Source: Actinomycetota bacterium (GTDB lineage: Bacteria > Actinomycetota > Thermoleophilia > UBA2241). From it: a DNA stretch of 35,178 nt. Of the stretch, positions 1 through 8,272 are shown piece after piece. The stretch's first letter is position 1; every line of letters begins with the position of its first letter. The stretch lies in NCBI GenBank assembly GCA_026392275.1, contig JAPLCM010000314.1:1-35178 (forward strand). The letters run 5' to 3'. The notes beneath the pieces are model-generated. The model did no database searches, had not been told where the DNA came from, and worked only from the letters and a program-made list of their open reading frames with translations. The translations under genes and the position numbers were made by a program.

Positions 1-588
1 GCCGGCGCCACGGAGGCGACGAACGACGTCTTCCGCACCCTCGGCATCGCCATGCTGATCGCCATCCTGCTCGTGTACCTCATCATGGTCGCCACCTTCC
101 GCAGCCTGCTGAACCCGCTGATCCTGCTGGTCAGCATCCCGTTCGCCGCGGTGGGCGCCGTACTCGCGCTGGTGGCCACCGGCACGGCGCTGGGCATGCC
201 CAGCCTCGTCGGCCTGCTGATGCTCATCGGCATCGTCGTCACCAACGCCATCGTGCTGCTCGACCTCGTAGAGCAGTTCCGCCGCCGCGGCATGGACGCG
301 CGCAGCGCGGTCGTCGAGGGCGGCCGGCGGCGACTGCGCCCGATCCTCATGACCGCGGTGGCCACCATCCTGGCGCTCACGCCCATGGCCCTGGGCATGG
401 GCAAGGGCGGCTACCTCTCCACGCCTCTGGCGATCGTCGTGATCGGCGGCCTGTTCACCTCCACGATGCTCACGCTCATACTGGTGCCGGTGCTGTACCT
501 CGTCTTCGACCGCGTGCGACCGCAGAACGCCTACGAACGCGAACAGGAGTTCACCGTGCCTGGGGCTGCGGAGACGGCGCCGGGCTGA
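1..588 (+). CDS. RND-family efflux transporter, C-terminal part (partial)
   Basis: This is the C-terminal end of an RND (HAE/AcrB-type) inner-membrane exporter; the frame is open from the first base, so the gene starts upstream of the window. The visible 195 residues hold the last transmembrane bundle. The RND signatures are GIVVTNAIVLLD, then RLRPILMTAVATILAL, and a final hydrophobic helix ending in LVPVLYLVFDR. Such proteins use the proton gradient to export drugs, metals or lipids, usually with a periplasmic adaptor. The substrate cannot be told from this fragment. The tail after the last helix is short and polar, as usual. The next gene begins 100 bp downstream with its own ribosome site. 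Family assignment is firm; the subfamily is not. Confidence 0.9.
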   Translation, partial: AGATEATNDVFRTLGIAMLIAILLVYLIMVATFRSLLNPLILLVSIPFAAVGAVLALVATGTALGMPSLVGLLMLIGIVVTNAIVLLDLVEQFRRRGMDARSAVVEGGRRRLRPILMTAVATILALTPMALGMGKGGYLSTPLAIVVIGGLFTSTMLTLILVPVLYLVFDRVRPQNAYEREQEFTVPGAAETAPG

Positions 589-687
589 GAAGCGGTGCAG
601 ACGGGCCTTTTCGGGAGTACCCTTGTGCGGAGCGCCGGCGCACAGCGTACCGGCCCCGCAGTGGTCACCCGCCGAAAGGAGTCGAGC

Positions 688-1209
688 GTGGCAAAGCCAG
701 CCGCCAAGAAGACCCCCAGGAAGACGACCCGCGTGAGCGCGCCCAGGACCGCTCCGGCCCCTGCGGCCGCGGCGCCCAAGGCGCCGCGCGAGCTCACCAG
801 AGCGGAGCTCATCGACGAGCTCAACAAGGACCTCGCCAAGGAGTACTCGGCGCTGATCCAGTACGTCCAGCACGCGTCCGTCATCACCGGCCCGCAGTAC
901 GACGCCATCTCGGCAGAGCTCACGGTGCACTCCAACGAGGAGCACCTGCACGCCATCACGCTCAGCGACCAGATCGACTTTCTCGGCGGCGTGCCAGACG
1001 TGAACGTCGCCGACATCCACATCTCACCAGATTCCAAGACCATGCTCGAGCAGGACCTCGTCGGCGAACTCGACGCCATCGCGCGCTACCGGGAGCGCAT
1101 CGGTCAGGCCGAGCTGCTGCAGGAGTACGGCCTGCGCCGGGCGCTCGAGGACATCCTCGTCGTCGAGGAAGAACACGCCCGCGACCTGCAGAGCGCACTG
1201 GACCTGTAG
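688..1209 (+). CDS. Ferritin-like (bacterioferritin-type) protein with basic Lys/Ala/Pro N-terminal tail
   Basis: The protein has 173 aa. The GTG at 688 is chosen because AAAGGAG lies at 675-681 with a 6-nt spacing; an open frame further upstream has no such signal. Residues 1-36 form a disordered tail rich in Lys, Arg, Ala and Pro (AKKTPRKTTR and APAPAAAAPKAP). Residues 37-173 form a four-helix ferritin-like domain with carboxylate/His ligands in the right order: KEYSAL (E52), EEHLH (E84/E85, H88), GELDAI (E127) and EEEH (E160-E162, H163). This pattern fits a di-iron site as in bacterioferritins, so roles in iron storage or oxidant defence are likely. The tail resembles histone-H1-like or Dps-type DNA-binding extensions; this is an inference. 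The iron-site pattern is clear, but no heme-ligand methionine was identified. Confidence 0.85.
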   Translation: MAKPAAKKTPRKTTRVSAPRTAPAPAAAAPKAPRELTRAELIDELNKDLAKEYSALIQYVQHASVITGPQYDAISAELTVHSNEEHLHAITLSDQIDFLGGVPDVNVADIHISPDSKTMLEQDLVGELDAIARYRERIGQAELLQEYGLRRALEDILVVEEEHARDLQSALDL

Positions 1210-1214
1210 AGGCG

Positions 1215-1279
1215 CCGGCCGCCGGCCGCTTTCACGACGCCTGACCGGCGGCCGGGCTTCCCCTCCCGCCGCCGGTCAG
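1215..1279. terminator. Bidirectional GC-rich terminator with two alternative stems
   Basis: This lies between the convergent ferritin-like and MFS genes. A perfect 12-bp inverted repeat, CTGACCGGCGGC at 1241-1252 and its complement at 1268-1279, encloses a 15-nt loop. An alternative 11-bp stem pairs 1215-1225 with 1245-1255, so the two stems compete for the same bases. No clear U-tract follows either way. The second arm overlaps the last codons of the MFS gene. Confidence 0.6.
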
Positions 1280-2544
1280 GCTGCTTCGGGAAGCGGACGC
1301 CGCGCCGCCTGCGCTTGCTCGCGGCGCCGCTTCCAGCCCGGCGCCAGCGCCAAGAACAGGCCGGCGCCCACCAGGCCCTCCACCAGCAGGATGGCGAACG
1401 CCTGGCGGCCGCCGAAGGTGTCCATGGCCCAGCCGCCGAAGGCGGGACCGAGCGCCGCCCCGCCGCTCCACGCGATCGTCCACATGCCCATGTAGCGGCC
1501 GCGCACGGCCTCGGGGGCGAGGTCCGACACTTCGGCCGAGGCCACCGGCGAGAGCAGTGTCTCGCCGAGGCTCATCACGACGATGAGGATGATCAGCGAC
1601 CACAGCGGGCCGGCGAAGGCCGAGCCGCCGATGCCGACCGCCAGGGCGGCGCTGGCGATGGCCAGCAGGACCATGCGGTTTTTGAACCGTGTGGCGCGCA
1701 CGAGGGGGTACTGCACGGTGGCGACGATGAGGGCGTTCAGCGCCAGCAGCATCCCCCACTCCCCGAAGGGCACGCCGAGGTACTCGGTGATGTAGACGGA
1801 GTAGATCGAGCCGAAGTTGCCGATACAGAACACGGGCAGCACGGCGACCAGACAGAACACGAGAAACACGCGGTCGTGAAGTACGATGCGATAGCCGCTG
1901 CGTCCTTGCGCGTCGCGGTGCTTCTGCGGCGACGTGGCGCTCGCCGGGCGGCTCTCGCGGATGGTGAAGGACATGATCGCCACCATCAGCGCGCAGCCCG
2001 CGGCGGCGGCCAGGAACAGCTCCCGAAAGGTCACGCCGAAGCCGAGGGCCAGCCCGGCCGCCGCGGGCCCCACGACGACGCCCAGGTTCATCGCCACGCG
2101 ACTGACGCTGAACGCTTCCTGTCGCTTCTCGGGCGACAGCAGGTCGGCGATCATGGCATTGCTCGCTGTCTGGAACAGCGGCCATCCCAGGGAGCTCTCG
2201 ATGGCGACCAGCAGCGCGACCTGCCACACCTCGGTCACAAACGCGAAGCCGACGAACCAGACCACCCCCATGCTGACCGACAACAGGATGACCCAGCGGC
2301 GACCGAGACGGTCGGTGAGATGCCCGCCCCAGAACTGCACAGGCATCACGGCGACCGGCACCAGCCCGAAGAGCACGCCGATCATCGACATGGACACGCC
2401 CAGCTCCCTGTGCAGGTAGATGCCCTCGAAGGGGAAGGCGAGCGCCGCGGCGGCAACGTAGATGAAGATGCCCAGAGTCAGTACCCAGAACTGGCTGGGG
2501 AACGAGCGGAGCTCCCGCAGGGACCGTTTGAAGGGGGTCGACAC
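1276..2544 (-). CDS. MFS transporter
   Basis: The product is a 422-aa, roughly 12-helix major facilitator superfamily permease of standard length. The loop after helix 2 carries the MFS signature GGHLTDRLGRR (motif A), and a long hydrophilic central loop (ESRPASATSPQKHRDAQGR) separates the two halves. MFS carriers move small solutes or drugs with the proton gradient; the MDR/sugar-exporter type is most similar in feel, but the substrate is unknown. The GTG start at 2544 is supported because a TACCAT -10 box ends 6 nt upstream, giving a leaderless transcript, and because the protein then begins 20 residues before helix 1. The frame stays open far upstream, but that part lacks protein-like character. 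The gene is divergent from the HTH-GAF gene at 2852. Confidence 0.88.
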   Translation of the reverse strand: MSTPFKRSLRELRSFPSQFWVLTLGIFIYVAAAALAFPFEGIYLHRELGVSMSMIGVLFGLVPVAVMPVQFWGGHLTDRLGRRWVILLSVSMGVVWFVGFAFVTEVWQVALLVAIESSLGWPLFQTASNAMIADLLSPEKRQEAFSVSRVAMNLGVVVGPAAAGLALGFGVTFRELFLAAAAGCALMVAIMSFTIRESRPASATSPQKHRDAQGRSGYRIVLHDRVFLVFCLVAVLPVFCIGNFGSIYSVYITEYLGVPFGEWGMLLALNALIVATVQYPLVRATRFKNRMVLLAIASAALAVGIGGSAFAGPLWSLIILIVVMSLGETLLSPVASAEVSDLAPEAVRGRYMGMWTIAWSGGAALGPAFGGWAMDTFGGRQAFAILLVEGLVGAGLFLALAPGWKRRREQAQAARRPLPEAA

Positions 2545-2550
2545 GCCCTC

Positions 2551-2579
2551 ATGGTACCGGAGGCGCGGGCGCCCGCGCA
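2551..2579 (-). promoter_or_regulatory. Leaderless MFS promoter with palindromic operator candidate
   Basis: On the minus strand TACCAT (2556-2551) ends 6 nt before the GTG at 2544. A perfect 16-bp palindrome, GCGCGGGCGCCCGCGC, sits at 2563-2578, where the -35 box would fall; no good -35 hexamer is visible. A protein bound to the palindrome could repress the transporter. GC-rich palindromes also arise by chance in this genome. The rest of the 307-bp gap, 2580-2816, shows no gene or clear element. Confidence 0.4.
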
Positions 2580-2816
2580 GCCCGGCAGCCTGCGCCACGC
2601 GCAGCGAGAGGCGCGGCCCGCGGGCGGACGCCGCCCGATGCCCAGCCGAGGGAGCCTCATGCCCTGCACCGCTCGCCACGCGTCGGCAGGCACCGGGGCC
2701 GCGGCGCGATGACCCAGCCCTGCCGCCCGCCGGCCCTCTCTTGTCTCGAGTAAAGTGAACGCCTCGTGCGGGCATATCTCCGAGCCTCCGGGAGCGCCCC
2801 CTGAAGTTGCTCATTG

Positions 2817-2851
2817 TTGACTGAACCCCGCGACGCCGGTAGGTTCTGCGC
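2817..2851 (+). promoter_or_regulatory. Promoter of first HTH-GAF gene (leaderless)
   Basis: TTGACT (2817-2822), a 17-nt spacer and TAGGTT (2840-2845) are followed by exactly 6 nt and the ATG at 2852. Transcription is therefore predicted to start at or next to the start codon. No Shine-Dalgarno sequence is present. The same spacing and a nearly identical spacer end (CGCCGG) recur upstream of the paralogue at 4128. Confidence 0.7.
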
Positions 2852-3946
2852 ATGCTTCTGAGCGTCCAGCAAGCCGCGCGGCGGTTCGGCGTGTCGCCGG
2901 TCACGATCCGCCGCTGGACCGCGACCGGTTTTCTGCCGTGCACGCGCACCGCCGGCGGCCACCGTCGCATCGACGACCACGACATCGACGACCTCGCCAA
3001 GGCCATCGGCAACAGCAACCACCTGGCCGCCCAGCTCGCCCGCGAGCGCGAGGTCGACGTGCTCATCAACACCTCTATCGCGCTCGCCGGCAAGATCGAC
3101 CTCACCGAGCTCCTGGTGGAGATCGCGATGCGCATGACCAGCCTGCTCGACTGCCACTTCTGCGCCATCTCGGAGTACGACACCGAGGCCCAGAGCCTCG
3201 TCACGCTGGCCGAGTACGACCACGCGGGGCGGCGCCTCCCCGACGGCAGCCCGTACGACCTCAGGGATTTCCCCCTCACGCGCACCGTGCTGCAGGATCA
3301 GACGGCGGCGGTCGTGAACAGCGACGACCCCGACGCCGACCCGGCCGAGGTCGCCGAGCTGCGCCGCGAGGGCGATCGCAGTCTTCTGATGGTGCCGCTC
3401 ATCGTGCAGGGCGACACCATCGGCATCCTCGAGGTGGTCGACCAGAAGCGCTCGCGCGCGTACTCACGGCAGGAGCTCCGCCTGGCCGGCGCCATCGCCG
3501 GTCAGGCGGCCGTGGCGATCAAGAACGCCAAGCTGTTCGCAGAGCGGTGCCGCAGCGACGAGGACGTGTCCAGCCTACGTCGCGTGCTCGTCGATCTCAC
3601 CACACGCGCGCCGGCGGTGAGCGCCGCGGGGCGCGGCCCTGACCTCCTCACCGCTGTGGCCGGCGCCGTCTGCGAAGCCTTCGGCGCCATCTCCTGCGTC
3701 GCCAGCGTGGGCGGCGCGAGCGCCGGCGCCTTCGGTGCCGGTCGGGTCGCCGCCCGCCCCGCATCCGGCAACGCCGAGCGCGGCGCCAACGCCAGCCTCG
3801 TCGTGTCGCGCGACCCCTCGGGACGCACCGACCTCACCCTCGCCGTCACGCTCGGCGAACCACCCGGCGAGGGCCAGGTGGAGCTTCTCGACTTCATCGT
3901 CGCGATCACCGCCGGCGTGATGGCGCCCGCCGGACCAGCCGCCTGA
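2852..3946 (+). CDS. HTH (excisionase/MerR-type) - GAF regulator, first paralogue
   Basis: The 364-aa protein begins with a winged HTH of the excisionase/MerR type (residues about 2-48): SVQQAARRFGVSPVTIRRW, then the wing TRTAGGHRRI. A GAF sensor domain follows at about 70-225 (TELLVEIAMRMTSLLDCHFC ... LLMVPLIVQGDTIGILEVVD ... LAGAIAGQAAVAIKNAKLFA). The last 130 residues look like a degenerate second GAF-like unit with an Ala/Gly-rich stretch. The family would bind DNA and sense a small ligand or redox cue; neither is known here. The paralogue at 4128 is similar along its whole length. The start is fixed by the promoter, which places the mRNA end at the ATG. No linked target gene is evident, although the divergent MFS gene is a candidate. 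Confidence 0.85.
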   Translation: MLLSVQQAARRFGVSPVTIRRWTATGFLPCTRTAGGHRRIDDHDIDDLAKAIGNSNHLAAQLAREREVDVLINTSIALAGKIDLTELLVEIAMRMTSLLDCHFCAISEYDTEAQSLVTLAEYDHAGRRLPDGSPYDLRDFPLTRTVLQDQTAAVVNSDDPDADPAEVAELRREGDRSLLMVPLIVQGDTIGILEVVDQKRSRAYSRQELRLAGAIAGQAAVAIKNAKLFAERCRSDEDVSSLRRVLVDLTTRAPAVSAAGRGPDLLTAVAGAVCEAFGAISCVASVGGASAGAFGAGRVAARPASGNAERGANASLVVSRDPSGRTDLTLAVTLGEPPGEGQVELLDFIVAITAGVMAPAGPAA

Positions 3947-4092
3947 GATCTGCCGCCGCGCGCGACAGCAACGCGAAGAGATCGGCGCGCTCGTCGTGCG
4001 TCCCGCGCTGTTCATCGCCGGATAGCTGGGCTTCCTCGCCGTGAGAACGCCGCTCAAACTTCGCCGGCTGCGCCCAAGAAACCTCGCGGCAG

Positions 4093-4127
4093 TTGATGAA
4101 GGCCGCAGGCGCCGGTAGGGTTTGTCC
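4093..4127 (+). promoter_or_regulatory. Promoter of second HTH-GAF gene (leaderless)
   Basis: TTGATG (4093-4098), a 17-nt spacer and TAGGGT (4116-4121) are followed by 6 nt and the ATG at 4128. The layout matches the first paralogue base for base in spacing, and the sequence GCGCCGGTAGG is shared. This argues that duplication included the promoter and that both genes answer to the same sigma factor or regulator. The preceding gap (3947-4092) shows nothing else. Confidence 0.7.
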
Positions 4128-5210
4128 ATGTACTGCAGCGTACAGCTTGCCGCGCGCCGTCTGGGAGTGTCGCCGCACACCATCCGCCGCTGGACGGCCT
4201 CCGGCTTCTTGCCCTGCACGCGCACCGCCGGCGGGCACCGGCGCATCAAGCTCGAGGACATCGACGAGCTCACCCATCTCATCGGCGGGAGCAATCATCT
4301 GGCCGCCCGCCTGGCCCGCGAGCGCGAGCTCGAGACGCTGGTCGAGACGGCGATCGTCGTCTCCAGCCGCCTGGAGGTCCCCGAGCTGCTCCGAGAGATC
4401 GCCAAGCAGATGACCACCCTGCTCGACGCCCACATGTGCGTGATCTCCGAGTACGACCCGGCGACCCGCACCGTCTCGGTGCAGGCCGAGTACGACGATC
4501 TCGGCAACCGCAGCGTCGACACCATGACCTACACGCTCAGCCAGTTCCCCATGGCCCGCAAGGCCATCGAGGACCACGAGAGCATCACCGTGAACGTGAG
4601 CGATCTGCACGCCGACGCGGCCGAGGTCGCGATCATGCGCCGCGACGGCGACAAGTGCCTGCTCATCCTGCCGATGATCCACCAGGGCCAGGCCATCGGT
4701 CTGCTCGAGGTGCTCGATCATCAGCGCGAACGGCGCTTCAGCCGCCAGGAGATGCGCCTCGCGAACGCCCTCGCCGGGCAGGCCGCCGTGGCGATGCGCA
4801 ACGCCAAGGTGTTCGCGCAGCTCAAGAACAGCGACGAGGACGTGCTCTCCCTGCGCCACGCCATCGAGAGGATCGCCGCCGGGCACGCCGCCCTCGTGAG
4901 CCAGTCCTCGGCGAGCGGAGTACTTCAGGCGACGGCCGACCTGGCCGCGCAGGCGCTCGACGCCGTGTCCTGCGTGGCCGGCTGCAACGGGATCAGCGCC
5001 GGTGCCGCGGGCGGGCGCGGCGGCGCCGGCGGCGCCCGCGGCACCCGGACCGACGCCGCCTACGTGATCGTCTCGACGGCGCCCTGCGGAGCGGGCCGGC
5101 TTGCCCTCACCCTCACCCTGAGGCGCGCCGCCGGCGAGGGCCAGGCCGAGCTCCTCGGTCTTATCGCCGCCATGGCTGCCGGCGCGCTCGCGAGTCTGCC
5201 CGCCGCCTGA
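4128..5210 (+). CDS. HTH (excisionase/MerR-type) - GAF regulator, second paralogue
   Basis: This 360-aa protein has the same design as the gene at 2852: HTH at 2-48 (SVQLAARRLGVSPHTIRRW and TRTAGGHRRI), GAF at about 70-225 (VPELLREIAKQMTTLLDAHM ... LLILPMIHQGQAIGLLEVLD), and a C-terminal GAF-like remnant with a Gly/Ala/Arg-rich insert near residue 290. A TTG at 4122 is in frame, but the ATG at 4128 aligns with the paralogue's first residue and lies 6 nt after the -10 box, so ATG is preferred. HTH recognition residues are nearly identical in the two proteins, so they may share DNA sites or form heterodimers. The GAF pockets differ more, which suggests different signals. Function is otherwise unknown. 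Confidence 0.85.
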   Translation: MYCSVQLAARRLGVSPHTIRRWTASGFLPCTRTAGGHRRIKLEDIDELTHLIGGSNHLAARLARERELETLVETAIVVSSRLEVPELLREIAKQMTTLLDAHMCVISEYDPATRTVSVQAEYDDLGNRSVDTMTYTLSQFPMARKAIEDHESITVNVSDLHADAAEVAIMRRDGDKCLLILPMIHQGQAIGLLEVLDHQRERRFSRQEMRLANALAGQAAVAMRNAKVFAQLKNSDEDVLSLRHAIERIAAGHAALVSQSSASGVLQATADLAAQALDAVSCVAGCNGISAGAAGGRGGAGGARGTRTDAAYVIVSTAPCGAGRLALTLTLRRAAGEGQAELLGLIAAMAAGALASLPAA

Positions 5211-5292
5211 CGCCTCCTGCGGCGCCGTCGGCGGCGCCCGCGCGGGCCTCTCTCGGAGCGCCCGGCGGCGGCGCTTCCCGCGACGTCCGCTC

Positions 5293-5307
5293 TGCTATCC
5301 TCACGCC
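5293..5307 (+). promoter_or_regulatory. Extended -10 promoter, leaderless dinG
   Basis: TGC plus TATCCT forms an extended -10 (TGnTANNNT) at 5293-5301. It ends 6 nt before the ATG at 5308, and there is no Shine-Dalgarno sequence. The -35 region is poor (CTTCCC-like), as is common with extended -10 promoters. Confidence 0.6.
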
Positions 5308-8217
5308 ATGCCCGCGGCCGCTCCTCCCCAGCTCGTCGTACTCGACACCGAGACCACCGGTCTCGACGCGGAGCGCGACCGCATCATCGATATCGGCGCC
5401 GTCCGTCTCGGCCCCGACCTCGAAGTCAGCGACCGGTTCGCGACGCTCGTCGACCCGGACGTGCCGATCCCCCTCTTCATCACGCGCCTGGTGGGCATCA
5501 CCGATGCAGACGTGCGCGGCGCGCCCGCCTTCCCGGCGGCGTTCTCTGCCCTGCGCGAGTTCGCCGGCGACGCGATACTCGTCGGCCACAATGTCGGCTT
5601 CGACCGCGAACATCTGGAAGCCGGCGCCCGCAGAGCAGGCCTGTCACCCCTGCCGAACGCGTGGTTCGACACCCTCGAGGCGGCTCTGTTGCTGTACCCG
5701 GAACTCGACCGGCACGCGCTGGCCATCCTGGCCGCCGAGTTCGGCATCGAGCGCCAGGCGCACCGCGCGCTTCCAGATGCGGAGTCGGCGGCCGACGTAC
5801 TGAAGCGGCTGAGCGCCCGCGCCGCGGGCCTCGGCGCCGAGGAGCGCGGTCTGCTGACGGCCGTCCGCTGGGCGCCGCTCGACCTGCTCGACAGGTTCGA
5901 GGCGACGCCCGACGTGGCGCCCCCACCCGTGGTCGCCGACGAGCCCAGAAGCGGCGGCGCGCTTGCCGTTCTGCCGGTCGACGCCGGCGGCTGGCGCGCC
6001 GAGCTGGGGGTCGACGCAGAGGGCGGCGAAGAGCAAGGCGTGGACGGCGCGTCCGCACGCGCCGCGCCGGGCCTGGCCGCGCGGCTCCCCGGCTTTCGCC
6101 GTCGCCCCGGCCAGGGGCAGCTCGCCGCCGCCGCCGCCGACATCTTCGCGGGCGGCGGCGTGGGCCTCTTCGAAGCCGGCACCGGTATGGGCAAGAGCCT
6201 CGCCTACCTCCTGCCGGCAGCCTTCGCCGGCGCCGCCGCCGGCCGCCGCATCGTCGTGAGCACCAAGACGAAAGCCCTGCAGCGCCAGCTGGCCGCGCAT
6301 GAGCTGCCCATCGTCGCGCAGGCGCTGCCGCCGGGCTGGCGCTGGGCGCTGCTCATGGGCCGCGAGAACTACGTCTGCCGGCGGCGGCTCGACGAGGCAG
6401 TGGCCGCCGAGAGCGAGGCACTGCCGGACCGCGACCGATCGCTGGCGCTCGCGTACCTCGTGGGCAGGGCGCGCCGCGGCGAGGTCGACCTCTCCGCGCT
6501 GCCGTACCGCGCCTCGCGGGAGCTGCCCGCCCTGGCCGAGTTGACCCGCGAACTGCGTTCGTCGCGGGCCACCTGCCTGGGCCGGCACTGCCCCTCCCGG
6601 CGCGGCTGTCACTGGCGGCTCGCGCGCACTCGCGCAGAGGCGGCGCACCTGTTGTGCGTAAACCACGCCCTGCTGCTCACGGCCCCCGGGGCGCTCCCTC
6701 CGTTCGAGGATGTCGTCATCGATGAGGCCCACCTGCTGTATCACGAAGCCACCGAGGCGTTCAGCGAAGCCATCGACGCGCTGACCATCGACCTGCTGCT
6801 CGCCGATCTGCGCGGCCGGCGCCGGCAGCGGCCGCTGCCGCTGAGACTGCGGGCGGCGGCTCGGCGCGCCGAGCCCGGCGAGGCGCGCGCCCTCGCGGCG
6901 GCCGCCGATTCGTGCGCCCGGGCGGCCGAGCTCCTCCCCGACCTGGTGCGCGCCGTCGGCGAGACACTCGCCGATCTCGGCGTCGCGGCCCGCGACGAGG
7001 ACGCCGAGCCGGGTGAGCGCGGCGGCGGCCGGCGGAGCGCGGCGGACGCAGAGTACAACCAGACGGTGTGGATCACGCCGGGCCTTCGCGAGCACCCGGC
7101 CTGGGATCCGTTCGCGGTCGCCACGGGCCTGCTCACCGAGGGCCTCGCGGCTCTGGCCGCCGGCGTGGCGCCGGCCGTCGAGGCCCTGCCCGACGAACAC
7201 CGCGAACACGCCGCAGTGGTGGCTCTCGCCGACGACGCCGCACGCTACGGCGCTCTGCTCGGCGAACTCCCCGAGAGCGGCGGCGCGGACGCCGTCGTCT
7301 GGGGCGAGATCGAGGCCGCCCGGCGCGTTGGCGGCGGCGTCGACGGCGGCGCCCCGCGCCCCGCGCGCTGGACGCTCACGCGCACGCCACTCACGCCTGC
7401 GCGCCAGGTGCGCGAGGCGCTCTGGGACCGCCTGCGCAGCGCCGTCCTCACCAGCGCCACCCTGACGGTCTCCGGCTCGTTCGCGTACTTTCGCGGCATG
7501 ACCGGCCTGGACGCGGACGTCGACGTGGTCGAGCGCGTCTTCCCCTCGCCCTTCGACTTCAGCCGCCAGGCGGTGCTTGTGCTCGAGCACGATCCCGGCG
7601 GCGTCTGGCGGCCCGATGCGCTCGCCGAGCGCCACGGCGAACGCCTCAAGCGCCTCGCCGCCGTGACCGGCGGCCGCACCCTGGCGCTGTTCACCAACAA
7701 ACGCGATATGAACCTGGTGGCCGCCGCGGTCGGCGCGCATGTGGAAGACGACGGCGTTCTCGTGCTGGCCCAGGGCCTGCACGGCAGCGCGGCCGCCCTG
7801 GCCGATGAGTTCCGCACGCATCCCGCAACGATCCTGCTCGGCGTCGACACGCTCTGGACCGGGCAGGACTTCCCCGGCGACACGCTCACCTGCCTCGTGA
7901 TCGCCAAGCTGCCCTTCCCGCGCCAGGACCCACTGTTTCACGCCCGGCGGCGCGCCTGCGACGAGGCCGGCGAACGCTGGTTCGACACGTTCTATCTGCC
8001 CGAGGCGGTGCTCAAGTTCCGACAGGGCTTCGGCCGCCTCATCCGCACCGAGACCGACACGGGCGTCGTGGTCGTGCTCGACCAGCGGCTCACGCAGAAG
8101 AACTACCGGGGCGCATTCGTCGACAGCCTGCCGCAACTGGAGGTCGTCGAAGCCGCCCCCGAGGAGATCCCGGCTGTCGTGGAGCACTACCTGCGACGGC
8201 TCGTCGGCGACACCTGA
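5308..8217 (+). CDS. dinG: DnaQ-like exonuclease - DinG-type Fe-S helicase fusion
   Basis: The 969-aa protein fuses a DEDDh 3'-5' exonuclease to an XPD/DinG superfamily 2 helicase. Exonuclease motifs: DTETTG (about 13-18), HNVGFDREHL (about 95), HRALPDAES (about 153). Helicase: Walker A EAGTGMGKS (about 289-297), DEAH at about 472-475, and late motifs LTSATLTVSGSF, GVDTLWTGQDFPG and RQGFGRLIR. Four cysteines between Walker A and DEAH (C357 in NYVC; C423, C428 and C434 in CLGRHCPSRRGC) form the site of a 4Fe-4S cluster. DinG unwinds DNA and R-loops in repair. A nuclease together with an intact Fe-S motif is notable: E. coli DinG has the cluster but no nuclease, while Staphylococcus-type DinG has the nuclease but lacks the cluster. 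An unusual Ala/Glu/Arg-rich region lies around residues 500-640. Confidence 0.9.
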   Translation: MPAAAPPQLVVLDTETTGLDAERDRIIDIGAVRLGPDLEVSDRFATLVDPDVPIPLFITRLVGITDADVRGAPAFPAAFSALREFAGDAILVGHNVGFDREHLEAGARRAGLSPLPNAWFDTLEAALLLYPELDRHALAILAAEFGIERQAHRALPDAESAADVLKRLSARAAGLGAEERGLLTAVRWAPLDLLDRFEATPDVAPPPVVADEPRSGGALAVLPVDAGGWRAELGVDAEGGEEQGVDGASARAAPGLAARLPGFRRRPGQGQLAAAAADIFAGGGVGLFEAGTGMGKSLAYLLPAAFAGAAAGRRIVVSTKTKALQRQLAAHELPIVAQALPPGWRWALLMGRENYVCRRRLDEAVAAESEALPDRDRSLALAYLVGRARRGEVDLSALPYRASRELPALAELTRELRSSRATCLGRHCPSRRGCHWRLARTRAEAAHLLCVNHALLLTAPGALPPFEDVVIDEAHLLYHEATEAFSEAIDALTIDLLLADLRGRRRQRPLPLRLRAAARRAEPGEARALAAAADSCARAAELLPDLVRAVGETLADLGVAARDEDAEPGERGGGRRSAADAEYNQTVWITPGLREHPAWDPFAVATGLLTEGLAALAAGVAPAVEALPDEHREHAAVVALADDAARYGALLGELPESGGADAVVWGEIEAARRVGGGVDGGAPRPARWTLTRTPLTPARQVREALWDRLRSAVLTSATLTVSGSFAYFRGMTGLDADVDVVERVFPSPFDFSRQAVLVLEHDPGGVWRPDALAERHGERLKRLAAVTGGRTLALFTNKRDMNLVAAAVGAHVEDDGVLVLAQGLHGSAAALADEFRTHPATILLGVDTLWTGQDFPGDTLTCLVIAKLPFPRQDPLFHARRRACDEAGERWFDTFYLPEAVLKFRQGFGRLIRTETDTGVVVVLDQRLTQKNYRGAFVDSLPQLEVVEAAPEEIPAVVEHYLRRLVGDT

Positions 8218-8272
8218 GCGCGGGGCCGTCGACCTCGGATCAAGATCCGTGGCAACGATCCGCGGCGGGGGC

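Noticed and set aside
2545-3285. N-terminal extension of the MFS protein
   Set aside because: The frame continues but runs antisense through the HTH-GAF gene, is Arg/Ser-rich and does not resemble a transporter; the leaderless GTG at 2544 explains the start.
5644-8187. Long minus-strand open frame of about 847 codons opposite dinG
   Set aside because: Its translation is rich in Arg, Gly and Ala with no domain motif; it is the mirror of a GC-rich coding strand in which stop codons are rare.
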